Of a stretch of 27,884 bases of DNA, positions 10,245-19,520 are shown in pieces. Source of the stretch: Ascoidea asiatica (Eukaryota > Ascomycota > Saccharomycetes > Ascoideales > Ascoideaceae); the NCBI GenBank assembly GCA_001600695.1, contig BCKQ01000020.1, positions 1 to 27,884 of the forward strand, read 5' to 3'. The first letter of the stretch is position 1, and every line of letters begins with the position of its first letter. Position numbers and translations under genes: made by a program. The notes under the pieces are model-generated. The model saw only the letters and a list, made by a program, of their open reading frames with translations. It ran no database searches and was not told the origin of the DNA.

Positions 10245-10301
10245 AACAGCAGAAGAAGAAGAAAGAAGGAAGAGTAGTGGTGGTAGTAGTAGTAGTAGTA
10301 C
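10214..10301. repeat. Trinucleotide repeat cluster: (CAG)9, GAA-rich and (AGT)n
   Basis: Nine uninterrupted CAG units (10214-10240) are followed by a GAA/GGA-rich strip and then a run of about six AGT units (to 10300). No plausible coding frame with a start uses it: one plus frame gives Gln then Val runs but has no ATG and soon stops. It probably lies in the kinase gene's promoter or leader. It is clearly GC-richer than its surroundings. Confidence 0.85.
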
Positions 10302-10377
10302 CAGCAGAGTGTGTGCTGAATCAGATTCTCTTCATTCTTCAGATCTGATCAGATTCATCTGCTTTCATTTCTCATTT

Positions 10378-10385
10378 GTAAACAA
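10378..10385 (+). promoter_or_regulatory. Forkhead-type site GTAAACAA
   Basis: This is an exact match to the Fkh1/Fkh2 core, about 540 bp upstream of the kinase ATG. It has chance value only unless conserved in related species. Confidence 0.25.
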
Positions 10386-10438
10386 ACTCAGATCAATATT
10401 TATTCAAATCAGGCACGCTGAAATAAGTCACATGCCCT

Positions 10439-10444
10439 CACGTG
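10439..10444. promoter_or_regulatory. CACGTG E-box
   Basis: This palindromic Cbf1/Pho4-type core is followed by CAC, so that CACGTGCAC is present. A very similar GCACGTGC occurs at 24109-24116. Single sites, function unproven. Confidence 0.3.
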
Positions 10445-10463
10445 CACTGGATGCCTCATGCTA

Positions 10464-10501
10464 AATTATCAATAATTATCAATAATTATCAATAATTATC
10501 A
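10464..10501. repeat. 10-bp tandem repeat (AATTATCAAT), about 3.8 copies
   Basis: Nearly four perfect head-to-tail copies lie in the divergent region upstream of the REV1 pseudogene. Confidence 0.9.
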
Positions 10502-11252
10502 TATTCTATGTCAGTCCAATTTCATATACAATACTTTCACACTACTAACTTAACTAACTAAAACCAAGCCAAGCTCGTGATCTGCGTGCCTTGAAGTATA
10601 ATCCAGTACTTCAATGCTTCCACCCCTGATTTGACTCCTTTTTTTATTATTTTGTCTTTTTTGTCTTTTCGACCAGAACTCGAGTCATGATTTAATTGAA
10701 ATACGGATCACTCGGATATTCCATTTCCTTTACACGGATTCATTATCAACCTTTTAGAAAATGAAACCCTTTTCAATGAATATAAACAATCTTGAATATT
10801 CATATGAAAATGAATACGATAAGATAAGAAGAAATAATAATATATGTCAATGATATAATAAGACAATAAGATAATAATGTAATGAGCAAATAAGAAAACA
10901 ATGGGATTGAATTCAAATAGAAGTTATTTCAGATAATGATTACGAAAATGAGATTTTAAATACTTTTCAAATTAATAATACTATAACTAATACTAATAAT
11001 ACTAATAATTCTAATAACAATCAATTGGAACTTCAAAATGAATTTATAACTGAATTAAATAATGATTATGAAAATTAATCACCTAATTATTTTGAAAATA
11101 AAGTTATAAATAAAGTTTCCTCTTTAGGTAAAATTGAATATGGTTTTAAAGATCATGAATCTTATTTTTCTGATAAAAATAAAAAACAACAAGAAGCTGA
11201 TGATGAATATATTAAATGGGAAGCTGCTAGAATTAATTCCAAAAAACAAGAT

Positions 11253-11570
11253 TTGAATTTAGAGAATAAAAATGATAATGAAAAGATTAAGAATAAGAAA
11301 ATTATTAATACAATAGAAATTTATTCTAAAACTATTTTCAAAGAATGTATTAATTATGTCAATGGTCATACAAAACCTTCAATAAGTGAAATACATAAAC
11401 TTGTAATTTTACATGGTGGTAAATTTAAACATTTTTTTGCTGGAAAAACTGTAATCACTCATATATTTTGTTCGGAATTAACACATTCAAAACTTTCACA
11501 ATTTAAAAATCATAAAGTGATAAAACTTGAATGGATTATTGATTCTATAAAAAAAAAAATAAAAAATTAA
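11253..11570 (+). other. REV1: BRCT-domain fragment of the REV1 pseudogene
   Basis: This frame encodes about 105 residues with the typical Rev1 BRCT pattern: I-F-K-E-C-I-N-Y-V-N-G-H-T at the front, the conserved L-H-G-G-K-F-x-H-F in the middle, V-T-H-I-F-C after it, and the closing E-W-I-I-D-S-I. It ends at a TAA beyond an A11 run. The expected continuation L-N-W-R-D-Y-S-I is read perfectly in another frame (about 11563-11590), so the break is an indel in the A-run. The frame extends upstream to 10917 apart from the TAA at 11076. Confidence 0.88.
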
Positions 11571-12146
11571 ATTGGAGAGATTATAGCATAACTGAAGAAA
11601 TGAATCGAGGTTATGGACAAGGAAAGTTGAATTATAAATTTTTAACACTAGATTTTTTAGTTAATATTTTAATAATAAATTCAATAGAAAATAAATCAAA
11701 TATTCCAAGTTTTAATAATATTATGTCAAATAATATTCCCAATCAATCAACTCCAAAATCAAGTAAACTTATAATATCTAATAATACACCCAATTCAACT
11801 AGTCTACTCAATTCTCCATATCCACCAAATCAGCCTTCTCATATTCAAAAGACAAAAGTATAAAATATGTCTATACAAAATGATAGTAATGATAAAAGTT
11901 TCATTACCGTTCTTCCAGAATCACATATCAAACAAAATGATATTCTACTCAAAGATAATTCCAAACCTATTGATTCAAAAAATCCAAAGTTTTTAGAAAT
12001 ATTTTTCGCTAAATCAAGACTTCATCATTTAAGTCANTGGAAATCAGATCTTAAGTCGGAATTTATTAGTAAAGCTGCTTCAAAAATGAAAAAAGCTCAA
12101 AATTATTGCAATAATAAGTATTCTAAACCTGTTATTTTTCATATAG
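11563..12146 (+). other. REV1: REV1 pseudogene fragment between the BRCT domain and the polymerase palm
   Basis: One frame runs from the post-BRCT linker to the N gap, with a TAA at 11861-11863. Its end carries the P-x-F-L-E-x-F-F-x-x-S-R-L-H-H-L-S block and then V-I-F-H-I, which directly precedes the catalytic D-F-D-C-F-F of the family. A single N lies at 12037. Confidence 0.85.
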
Positions 12147-12296
12147 NNNNNNNNNNNNNNNNNNNNNNNNNNNNNNNNNNNNNNNNNNNNNNNNNNNNNN
12201 NNNNNNNNNNNNNNNNNNNNNNNNNNNNNNNNNNNNNNNNNNNNNNNNNNNNNNNNNNNNNNNNNNNNNNNNNNNNNNNNNNNNNNNNNNNNNNNN
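12147..12296. other. Assembly gap, 150 N
   Basis: The round size suggests an estimated rather than measured gap. It starts within the codon where the first catalytic Asp of the Rev1 palm is expected. The reading frame differs before and after it, which means nothing while the true length is unknown. The corresponding stretch in known Rev1 proteins is somewhat longer than 50 codons. Confidence 0.98.
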
Positions 12297-13502
12297 CGAA
12301 ATGCTAAAAAGTTATGTCCATCTCTAGTTACTTTAGATTATGATTTTGATAAGTATGAAGCTCTTGCCAAAAGGTTTTATGATTATTTGGTGGGTATCGA
12401 ATTTAACACTTTACTCCCTGTTAGTATTGATGAAGCATTATTTAGTGTTTCGAATCAAATATATGATGTTGAAATGCATTTTGAGTTAGAAATCAATCAA
12501 AGAATACATTCATTAGCTGAGAAAATACGGCGAGATATTTTTTAACAAACACAATGTAGTGTTAGTGTTGGGATTTCATCCAACGTTCTTCTTGCTAGAC
12601 TCGCTTTAAGAAAAGCTAAACCAAATGGGATTTATTTTATTGATTTTTCTGACGAGGATGGATTGCAGAGTTTTCTTACTAATATTCCTATTTCTGATTT
12701 ACCAGGGATTGGAAGATCTACAATGCAAAAGATTCGATATAGCTTTTTTCCTGATTTTGAAAAGGAATTGGAAATAGAAGATTCAATAACAATAGAAAAA
12801 GGAAGGATAATATTTTTGTTTGGCAATAAAACAGGATGCAAAATATATGATCAGTGTTATGGAATCAGTAAATCAGTATTATCCTATAAAGATGTTATGG
12901 AAAATTTTGAGAATTTGAATAAAACAATCTCAATTGACATTAATTGGGGCATTAGATTCGATGAGTGGAGACAAGTGGAAGATTTTTTAGTATGTTTTTC
13001 AAAAGAACTTGTTACTCGATTACAGAAAATTGATAAAATAGGGTCTAAACTCTCTCTTAGAATTATGAAAAGAGCTGCTCATGCACCTATTGAGCCTGCA
13101 AAGTATTTGGAAATGGGAGAATGTGATTTGAAATCGCAAAGTTCAAATTTGGGAATGGCAACCAGTGATGTTGGAATAATTAGCCGTGAAGCCAAAACAT
13201 TGTTACAAATGATAGGATGTCCTGTGAAGGAACTGAGAGGTATTGGAATGACATTAGGACAATTGATATCTGCAAATAATCGTTCGAGTGAAAAACAAAG
13301 GAAGCTACCCTTTGAAAAGCAAGTGGAGATCCAGATGGGGAATATCATTAATGAATCAGTCTTGAAAGAGGTAAAACCTATACCAGTTGAAGCCCTGACT
13401 GTCGCAAACAAACTGAACTTTCTGAAAATTACATTGTTTTTAATGGTAAGAAATATTCACTTCCTGCTAATTACAATGAGAGAACTTTTCCAGATTTTTT
13501 GA
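12297..13502 (+). other. REV1: REV1 pseudogene fragment: palm/fingers, helix-hairpin-helix and little finger
   Basis: This frame carries the second catalytic motif S-I-D-E-A-L (Asp/Glu codons 12429-12434) and an I-R-x-x-I-F helix. A TAA at 12543-12545 then stands exactly where homologues have a residue before Q-T-x-C-S-V-S-V-G-I-S. The reading continues without a shift through L-A-R-L-A-L-R-K-A-K-P-N-G (12594-12630), L-P-G-I-G (about 12699) and the L-R-G-I-G motif (13233-13247). Near 13415-13430 the sensible reading moves to another frame, and this one ends at 13502. Confidence 0.85.
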
Positions 13503-14528
13503 AGAAAATTACTGACTCTTCTGTTTTTGATGATACCAAAATTCAAAATGGAGAACCAAAATTGGTTGAAAATAAATTGTCAGAAACCAAAGAACAGACT
13601 ACTAATNCAATGGCTCCCAAATCTGGAAAGAAAAAACGTTCTCCTGTTAGGGCTTATAATCAACAATTACTTCCAATAAATGGGGTAACGGATTCAAAAT
13701 TAGTTAGAGTATTGGAAAATCGTTCACCAAAGCGCCTGTATGGCAAAAAAAAGACTAAAATGCAATATAAAAGACCCAAAACAGACTATTTTTCATCAAA
13801 TTCTGCCAAAAAATTGCTTAATGAGTTTATAGCAGTATCGAATACTGGTTGTTCAAAAATTAGAACAATAAATGAAAACGGAAAAACTATAATTATTTTT
13901 GATTCTTCGTTTTCAGATTCTGATACTTCAGGAAAGCAGAACTGGAGTAAAAATAATGATGTTATGGACGTATGGGAGAGTACAGATACTTTAGAGTTAA
14001 ATAAGGTTAACAAAAGTTCCTCAAATGAAGGCAATTTACGCATCTTAGCACATTGTCCAAAACAAACAAAAGTTGATGGGAAACCTGTTACATTATCAAA
14101 ATATTGGTTACAAAAAAGATATCCTAATTTATCTGCCTTGCAGGCGTCAAGTACCAAATTTTTTTCCAGAATTAATAAGCTTATGGATGAGGGCAATATT
14201 TGTGTTACTTCGTTTATCGGAAGAAGATTTTCATAATTTTGAAAAACCAATTAACTTATATTTTGGTAGAAAAAACTTTCACTTGATAGTACGAATCGTG
14301 AAGGATCTTCCCTTTTGCTACTACCGAATTCGAAAAAAATTTCAACCAGGAAATCAATTTTTTGATGGAATATCAAATGAGGTCGAGGTTGATTATAAAA
14401 AATTAGTTGATTTATGGGATGATCTAATAGAGAATTTTGTTTTAAAAACTAAGAAAAGACTATCTTTAAGTGGTGTTACTTATCAAGAACCTGAAAGATC
14501 TTTTCATTTGAAGTTCACAGAAATTTAA
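13420..14528 (+). other. REV1: REV1 pseudogene C-terminal fragments in two frames
   Basis: After the frame change near 13415-13430 a basic, poorly conserved region follows to 14236, with one N at 13607. Around 14190-14205 the sensible reading shifts again, giving a tail of about 110 codons to TAA 14526-14528. The assignment to REV1 rests on position and frame continuity more than on motifs. A downstream separate gene remnant is possible but less likely. Confidence 0.6.
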
Positions 14529-14697
14529 CAGAGAGTGTTAATTATCTTTTTTTTTTTTTTCGTTATGATCACAATTAATGGATTTTTAATTGTTGCGAAA
14601 TATAATTTTAATAATCATACACAAAGTGATAATGTTAACTGGAAAAACTTTAAAATGCTATTTATCAATTTTGATTATAATCATTTACCAATTACTT

Positions 14698-15580
14698 TCA
14701 ACCAGTATCAGTTTTAAATGTATCTTGATCAGCTAAACGAGGGTTAAAATCATTGGCATTTTTACCATTAAGTTTTTTAATCACTGATTCTTTAAAATTT
14801 TTGGTTTCAAATCCTTTTGAAATTACTTTGCCAATTGCATTTCCAATTTCTTCCTCATGTTTATTTTCAATTTCCTGATTGTGTTTTACTTCCATTTCTT
14901 CATTATTTTTTTAAAAAATTCTTGAAAGTGATTAGAAGAAGATTCAGCCATTATAACAAAGGATCTCATCATGATCAACATTGTTTCGTCATAATAGTAT
15001 AGAATAAGGTATAATGCTTGAACCCTAAAACAAGAGCTAATTGTGTGTTTTCTAAATTATTCAAAAAAGTTAGTATTACTAAATGTACCATTAAACAGAA
15101 ACCAATTTTTTGTGAGGTTAAAAGAGGAAATGGCACATAAAAAATTTCATTGGTAAACCTTATTAGTAGTGGCCCCCATTCGCAGATGGAAGTGACCATT
15201 TCCTCTATGTTAAGTTGTCTGAAACTGATAATATTTGAAGTTAAATTATTATCAACAAGCTTATACACAAACCCACCAAACCATTGGGTAGATAAAGAAT
15301 AAACAATTATAAATAACAAACTTTCAAACGCTGAAAATACGTCTTTAAATGGATATTGATCTAAAAAAGTTAAAACTGGAATCCAAGGTATAATCAATAG
15401 AAATGATACCCGAGCTAAACTGCCAGCTCCAAATAATGGGGTAAAAGTATTTCTAAAGGTAGTAAAGCTTCTACTTGGTCAAAGAAGCAGAAGAACCACC
15501 CTGATAGTAATTACACTGATTAAGGAAACTGCACATAATATGAAACATTTTGAATGGAGTTCATTGATTTCCAATGTCAT
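14698..15580 (-). pseudogene. Broken multi-pass membrane protein gene, possibly DUF300/TMEM184-like
   Basis: From ATG 15580 the minus strand reads about 200 codons in one frame with a single TGA at 15479-15481, where a Trp or Arg codon would fit, to TAA at 14975. At least four hydrophobic helices are visible: about residues 11-30, 56-75, 85-105 and near 165-180. Past the stop, a Glu/Lys-rich tail of 65 codons (14698-14895) lies in another frame. It could be the cytoplasmic C-terminus after an A-run indel near 14915. The helix pattern with I-I-P-W-x-P and a W-F-G-G segment faintly recalls the DUF300 (TMEM184/YKR051W) family, but I am not sure. The gene follows REV1 on the opposite strand. Confidence 0.5.
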
Positions 15581-16305
15581 TTTAATGTTAGTTTTTGCTG
15601 CCTATTAGCTTGAAAAACAATGTATAAAAGTCAAACTTATAATCATTTCTAAAATAAACTAAAAGTATTAAAGGGAAAAATTGATAAAAAGAGATATAAA
15701 ATTCAAATCAAATTTCAAAATATTTAGTTCTTTGTTGAAATACACTTAAGCGCCAACCACAATATTTAGCGCCCAATCACCAAATATAAAAACAATATTT
15801 TGAATGTCTTTTGACCTTACAATACTGTTGCGGTTTCAATGGTTCCAGAAAGAAGTAGCTACAAGGTCCGAACCATAACAAACCTTTCCTATTTTGTGCG
15901 ATAGCTAAAATATTTAATATTCTTAGCAATTTAAATTAACTGAGTAATACACTTATTAATAGAATCTTACTAAATCAATAAAAAATTAAAAGTTTCAATT
16001 CAATTATCTTAAAAATAAATGGATTTATTCTCTTCTATTTGGCTTTCGGAATATAATCATTTACTAATATTTTATTGATTTCTTGACATACTGGAAGTAA
16101 AATATTAAAATTTGAAAGCTCGTTAAATCTTAGAAGTTAACAGAAATCAATATTATTCTTGAGCAAATTAATCCGAAACCATTTCAGATTAAATTATTAA
16201 GATTATGATAATTTTTAGTAATTGAGAACATTCTCATTAGTAGTTTTTAATTTTACTTATCAATAATAAAACAATGATGAAAAAATATATTTCAACACTT
16301 ATATT
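15581..16305. other. Noncoding stretch between two broken genes
   Basis: About 725 AT-rich bases with many stops in all frames. A partial direct repeat TAGCGCC occurs near 15749 and 15767. No tRNA-like box or ORF above about 50 codons is convincing. Confidence 0.5.
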
Positions 16306-16716
16306 TTAATTTACTAGTAATTTGGGCCTTTATTTTGACCCCGAGGCTTCATTATCGGGTCTGTACACTAGTTGTGTTTCATCAAGTGAAAAGACATTCC
16401 GACCTTTAGTCTCAGCTACACGAGCATTCTCTTGTTCTGTTTATACAGGGTCTCCGTTTCTGACAACGTTTGTGGACACTAAGAAAGATCTAAATAACAC
16501 TCCATAATATTTTAACGCTGAAAAATTCAACGTTGAGAATTTATCAATGGCAAAGTCACATGCACGTTCTAACGTTTTTCTAAATTTAGGCTTCTGGGCA
16601 GAATTCATACTCATTTCCGGTAAATATTCCGACCAAATTTCCCTTTTTAGCCAAGTTGATTTGTTCATAAATCACCCAAAGAAAGCAATAGTTAATGAAC
16701 TTTTACCGAATTACAT
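16306..16716 (-). pseudogene. Unrecognised broken ORF with one frame interrupted by stops
   Basis: A single minus-strand frame gives about 130 codons of ordinary, mixed-charge protein sequence rather than low-complexity noise. It is cut by TAA at 16711, TGA at 16672, TAA at 16441 and TAA at 16330, ending TAA 16306. The best segment (16441-16668) has 75 codons, starts M-N-K-S-T-W-L-K-R-E and contains E-R-A-C-D-F-A-I-D-K-F. Reading past the 16441 stop gives a coherent, charged stretch without a frame change. I recognise no family. It could be a remnant of a host gene or of a mobile-element protein. The plus-strand ORFs overlapping it look like shadows. Confidence 0.35.
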
Positions 16717-17260
16717 TGTTTTAAGAATTAAGAAGAAGAAAAAAAAGAACATATTATTCAGGGATGATGAATTTATATTTGCTTTATTCTTTTTTTAATT
16801 TGAGAAGAAAAAGAGTTTATTAAACTAACTAAGGTATTTTCTTTTGATTTTTTTGAGTTTTGAAAAAAATATAAAACTATATGTAAAATAAAATAAAAAG
16901 TAATACGGAAAGTAATATGAAATGTAGATTTAAAAAAAAATAAAGAGGAAAGATGAACAATTCTGAGGAAGCTTTTAGAAAAAATTGGAGGATGTAAATC
17001 AGATATCTTTCAATTAATGTACCAAAAGAACCAATACTATAAGTGATTTTTATGTTTCAATTGCTTTCATTCATCGCTAAAATCGCGTTCATCATAAAGT
17101 GGATCTGGAAAAATATTTTATCCAAAAATTGGGTATTGGGGAAATTTCGAGTTACCGCATTGGGATTTGTCTAAATTAGTGTCCTCGACAGCATTTAAAC
17201 CTTCGGTTGAATTCCGGGGGTAATTAATATTTTTTTCCGCTTTCACTAAATGTTCAAGGT
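16717..17260. other. Noncoding stretch left of the retroelement
   Basis: About 540 bp, AT-rich, with purine/pyrimidine homopolymer runs (16728-16750, 16830-16960). I see no gene. A Ty3-type element often lies beside a Pol III gene, but I find no convincing A-box/B-box pair here. Confidence 0.5.
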
Positions 17261-17717
17261 TGATTGTAGTTCGAACGAAATATCTAATTATTACTAAGAA
17301 GATATCTAATTCAAATTATAAACAATTGTTTATTAAAATATAAAATATATAAAAATTATATAAAAAATATGGCCGCTAACTGCCCTATTTATATTAGTGG
17401 AAAATAGGAGCGGGTAACCCATCTTAAAAATAAATTAGTAAATTTAATATGTGCAAGTTCCATTCCCATACTTAAGAAGAGACATATAATAAAGTATTGT
17501 TTTAGAAGACACTACATCATTCTAAGCACAAACAAAAATATTCCAGTGCATTCGCGAGGCACACGGACCTTTGAAAAAAGAATAAATAATGCAGTCCAAG
17601 AACGTTTTACTACATTTAACATGTACACCAAAGTTCTAGGAACGCAATAGAATGTATTCGTAGAAAAATCTATGCAATCTTAGATACTCTGGGAATAGCC
17701 TAGAATATTCGACAACA
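17261..17717 (-). repeat. Candidate 3' LTR of the Ty3-like element
   Basis: On the minus strand the segment begins TGTTGTCGAATATTC, 46 bp after the integrase stop. It contains ATATAAATAGG (about 17389-17399) as a possible TATA element and ends ...CAATCA, so it has the TG...CA borders of an LTR. Its length would be 457 bp. The polypurine tract expected just before it is weak. The boundaries are inferred without a second copy, so they may be off. Confidence 0.4.
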
Positions 17718-17763
17718 ATTCTCATAAAAGAATAAAATGATTAACAATCAAATAGCTCCAGGT

Positions 17764-19231
17764 TTACAAATCGAAGTCCGTTGAGATTTTGAGTAATCTT
17801 GATCTATCACTATTTAGTAATTTTTGAGAATTGTTAAAAAACTTATCAATTTGATGATTATCAGTCAAAGCAGGGAATACCCTATTACCATTTAGGTTAT
17901 TTGTAATATCAGCACCTTTGAAAGGAGAAAGTTTATAGACATGAGTATCAAAAACGTTTTTCATAATATGTGGGCCATCATAATATGGTTCTAATTTATG
18001 TTTTCAAACACATTGTCTTCATACATAATCACCTATTTCAAAAACTTTCACGAATGCTTTGTGTGCTTGAAGTTGCTTTTTGGTATTACCAATCTTCCAT
18101 TTGATTTTGGAATGTTCCTTTCTCTTTTGAACTAGCTTTTGATTTGTAAGACTCTTAAGTGAGTAGTTTCTTGATCCTCGGCATCTGTAGGTTTTCTTAG
18201 ATAAGGTTGCCAGTTGTTGCTTGAACCTGCATAAACACCAAAAACTAAAAAGTAAGGTGAAAATTTATATTTTGACTTTCTGGACCTGTATTGAATTAAT
18301 GCAGCAGTGATAACGAGGTCCCATTGTCAGGAAGCATTCAAATGAAATAACATTTGTTTAAATAAACCATTAAACTTCCCACCTTTACCATTAGTCTGCG
18401 GGTGAAAGGGAGTGGTTTTGCGACATTTCATTCCCAAAGAGTCTAATTTCTCAATAACATTATTTGCAACAAACCAGAACCATTATGCATAATAATTGCT
18501 TTCATTTGACCATGGTTAGTGACGATAGTTTAAATTAAATTTAAAACATGTAACTAGCCAGTATCTGGTGTTGCAACAGCATACGCATAATCTGTACCAT
18601 AATCAATTGCAGTGATACAAAAGTTATTTCCAGATGAAGTTTTTTGAAAAGGACCAATATAATTCATCCCCCATCTTGGGAAGGCTGTTGCAGAAGGAAT
18701 TGGAGTTAATGTCTTAGAAATAGCTGATGGCTTTTTCATAAGCTGACAATGAGGACAAACTCTAATAACTTCTTGAAATAATAGAATACTATCAGGATAA
18801 AAGTATTTTTCATTTACCATGTTTTCTCGATTTCCAATGGAGCAGTGAGCATTTGAAAGATGAACTTTTTCAGAGACTTCCTTAAACTTATCTTCACTTA
18901 AAACAATAGCTAAACGATCTTTAATTCTAATATGTAGTTGATTATCATAGAAAATAAAGTTAGCAAGGAAAAATTTAGAACTCATATTTTTAGGAATTTC
19001 TTTAGTTTGAAAAAATTCTTTAATTCTAATAAGATCAACTTCACACAAATCCTTAATATATTTGATGGTTTTGATTTGAGTTTCAGTGTCACTAAGTTGA
19101 TCAATTTCCATTAATGTCTCATTTGCATTTTCACCAACTAAATCAGTCCTTCTTGATAGTAAATCAGGAAGCAAATTTTGTTTCCCAGGCTTACATTGAA
19201 TATAACAATCATAATGTTCAGTGTTTTCCAT
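17764..19231 (-). pseudogene. Ty3-like integrase, catalytic triad lost
   Basis: The H2C2 zinc-binding region (H-x-x-N-A-H and C-P-H-C, about 18750-18880) is preserved. In the core, the Asp of the usual W-G-M-D-Y-I-G-P motif is Asn (codon 18662-18664). The Asp of the D-N-G-S motif is His (18485-18487). The Glu expected after H-P-Q-T-N-G-K is Gly (18378-18380). Stops stand at 18554 (TAG), 18530 (TAA), 18327 (TGA), 18019 (TGA) and 18004 (TGA), with frame changes near 18474 and 18135. The C-terminal segment with K-L-E-P-Y-Y-D-G-P-H and V-F-D-T-H-V-Y-K-L (to 17764) is the domain that follows the catalytic core in Tf/Ty3 integrases. Confidence 0.85.
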
Positions 19232-19249
19232 AAAGTTTCTAACTCTTTT

Positions 19250-19520
19250 TCATGTATCTGATTTAGTTCTAATATATTGCAGAAATTCATGATCGGGTCT
19301 ACCAATAATTTTGCATCCTTCAATATATTTTTGAAAATGAATCAATGAATGAACAACAGCTAAAAGTTCTCTCTCTTGAGCAGAATACTTTTGTTGTGTT
19401 TTTGAAAATTTTCTTGATTCAAAAGCAACAGGATATAATTGGATCTTTCCAGTGTTCTCATTTTTATAGGGTTGGAGTAATACACAACCTAAAGCAAAGT
19501 CAGAAGCATCAGTTTCTAAA
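19250..19520 (-). pseudogene. Ty3-like RNase H domain
   Basis: The domain follows RT in the same frame. E-T-D-A-S supplies the first catalytic Asp (codon 19508-19510), Q-E-R-E-L-L-A-V-V the Glu, and R-P-D-H-E-F the later Asp. It ends at TGA 19250-19252, where K-S-D-T-stop-K-R-V-R-N suggests a former Trp codon; the frame continues beyond into the integrase. The active-site residues look intact, unlike those of the integrase. Confidence 0.8.

Larger units (their letters stand above)
9839..10900. promoter_or_regulatory. Divergent 5' region of the GIN4-like gene and the REV1 pseudogene, rich in simple repeats
   Basis: This 1062-bp stretch precedes the kinase gene on the minus strand and REV1 on the plus strand. 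Nearest the kinase start it is a low-complexity ATATAT/GATATA strip (9890-10075). Next come CAG, GAA and AGT trinucleotide runs (10214-10301), a 12-bp perfect palindrome ATCTGATCAGAT (10343-10354), a forkhead-like GTAAACAA (10378-10385), a CACGTG E-box (10439-10444) and a 10-bp tandem repeat (10464-10501). The forkhead match would suit G2/M control of a bud-neck kinase. That is inference from a short motif only. Confidence 0.55.
10901..14528 (+). pseudogene. REV1: REV1 (Y-family translesion DNA polymerase / dCMP transferase), multiply disrupted
   Basis: Fragments along 3.6 kb follow Rev1 order: an N-terminal region with the G-F/D-x-x-Y-F block, a BRCT domain, the R-L-H-H-L-S-x-W-K segment, the V-I-F-H-I lead into the polymerase palm, palm/fingers with S-I-D-E-A-L, helix-hairpin-helix L-P-G-I-G, the little-finger domain, and a C-terminal tail. 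The reading frame breaks repeatedly. ATG 10901 does not share a frame with the N-terminal region, which has a TGA at 10908 before it. TAA codons stand at 11076, 11861 and 12543. Frame changes occur in the A-run at 11549-11566, near 13415-13430, and near 14190-14205. A 150-N gap (12147-12296) removes the first catalytic motif. Rev1 normally inserts dCMP opposite abasic sites and scaffolds Pol zeta. This copy could make only fragments. Sequencing error cannot be fully excluded, since some breaks sit in homopolymers and single Ns lie nearby. Confidence 0.88.

Noticed and set aside
10141-10330. Poly-Gln/poly-Val coding exon upstream of REV1
   Set aside because: No start codon in that frame, nearby stops, and pure trinucleotide repeats explain the open frame.
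13786-14250. 154-codon minus-strand ORF
   Set aside because: Antisense to the REV1 tail; reads as the complement of an AT-rich coding strand.
17250-17290. GTTCGAAC as a tRNA B-box
   Set aside because: No acceptor or anticodon stem can be folded around it and no A-box stands at the right distance.
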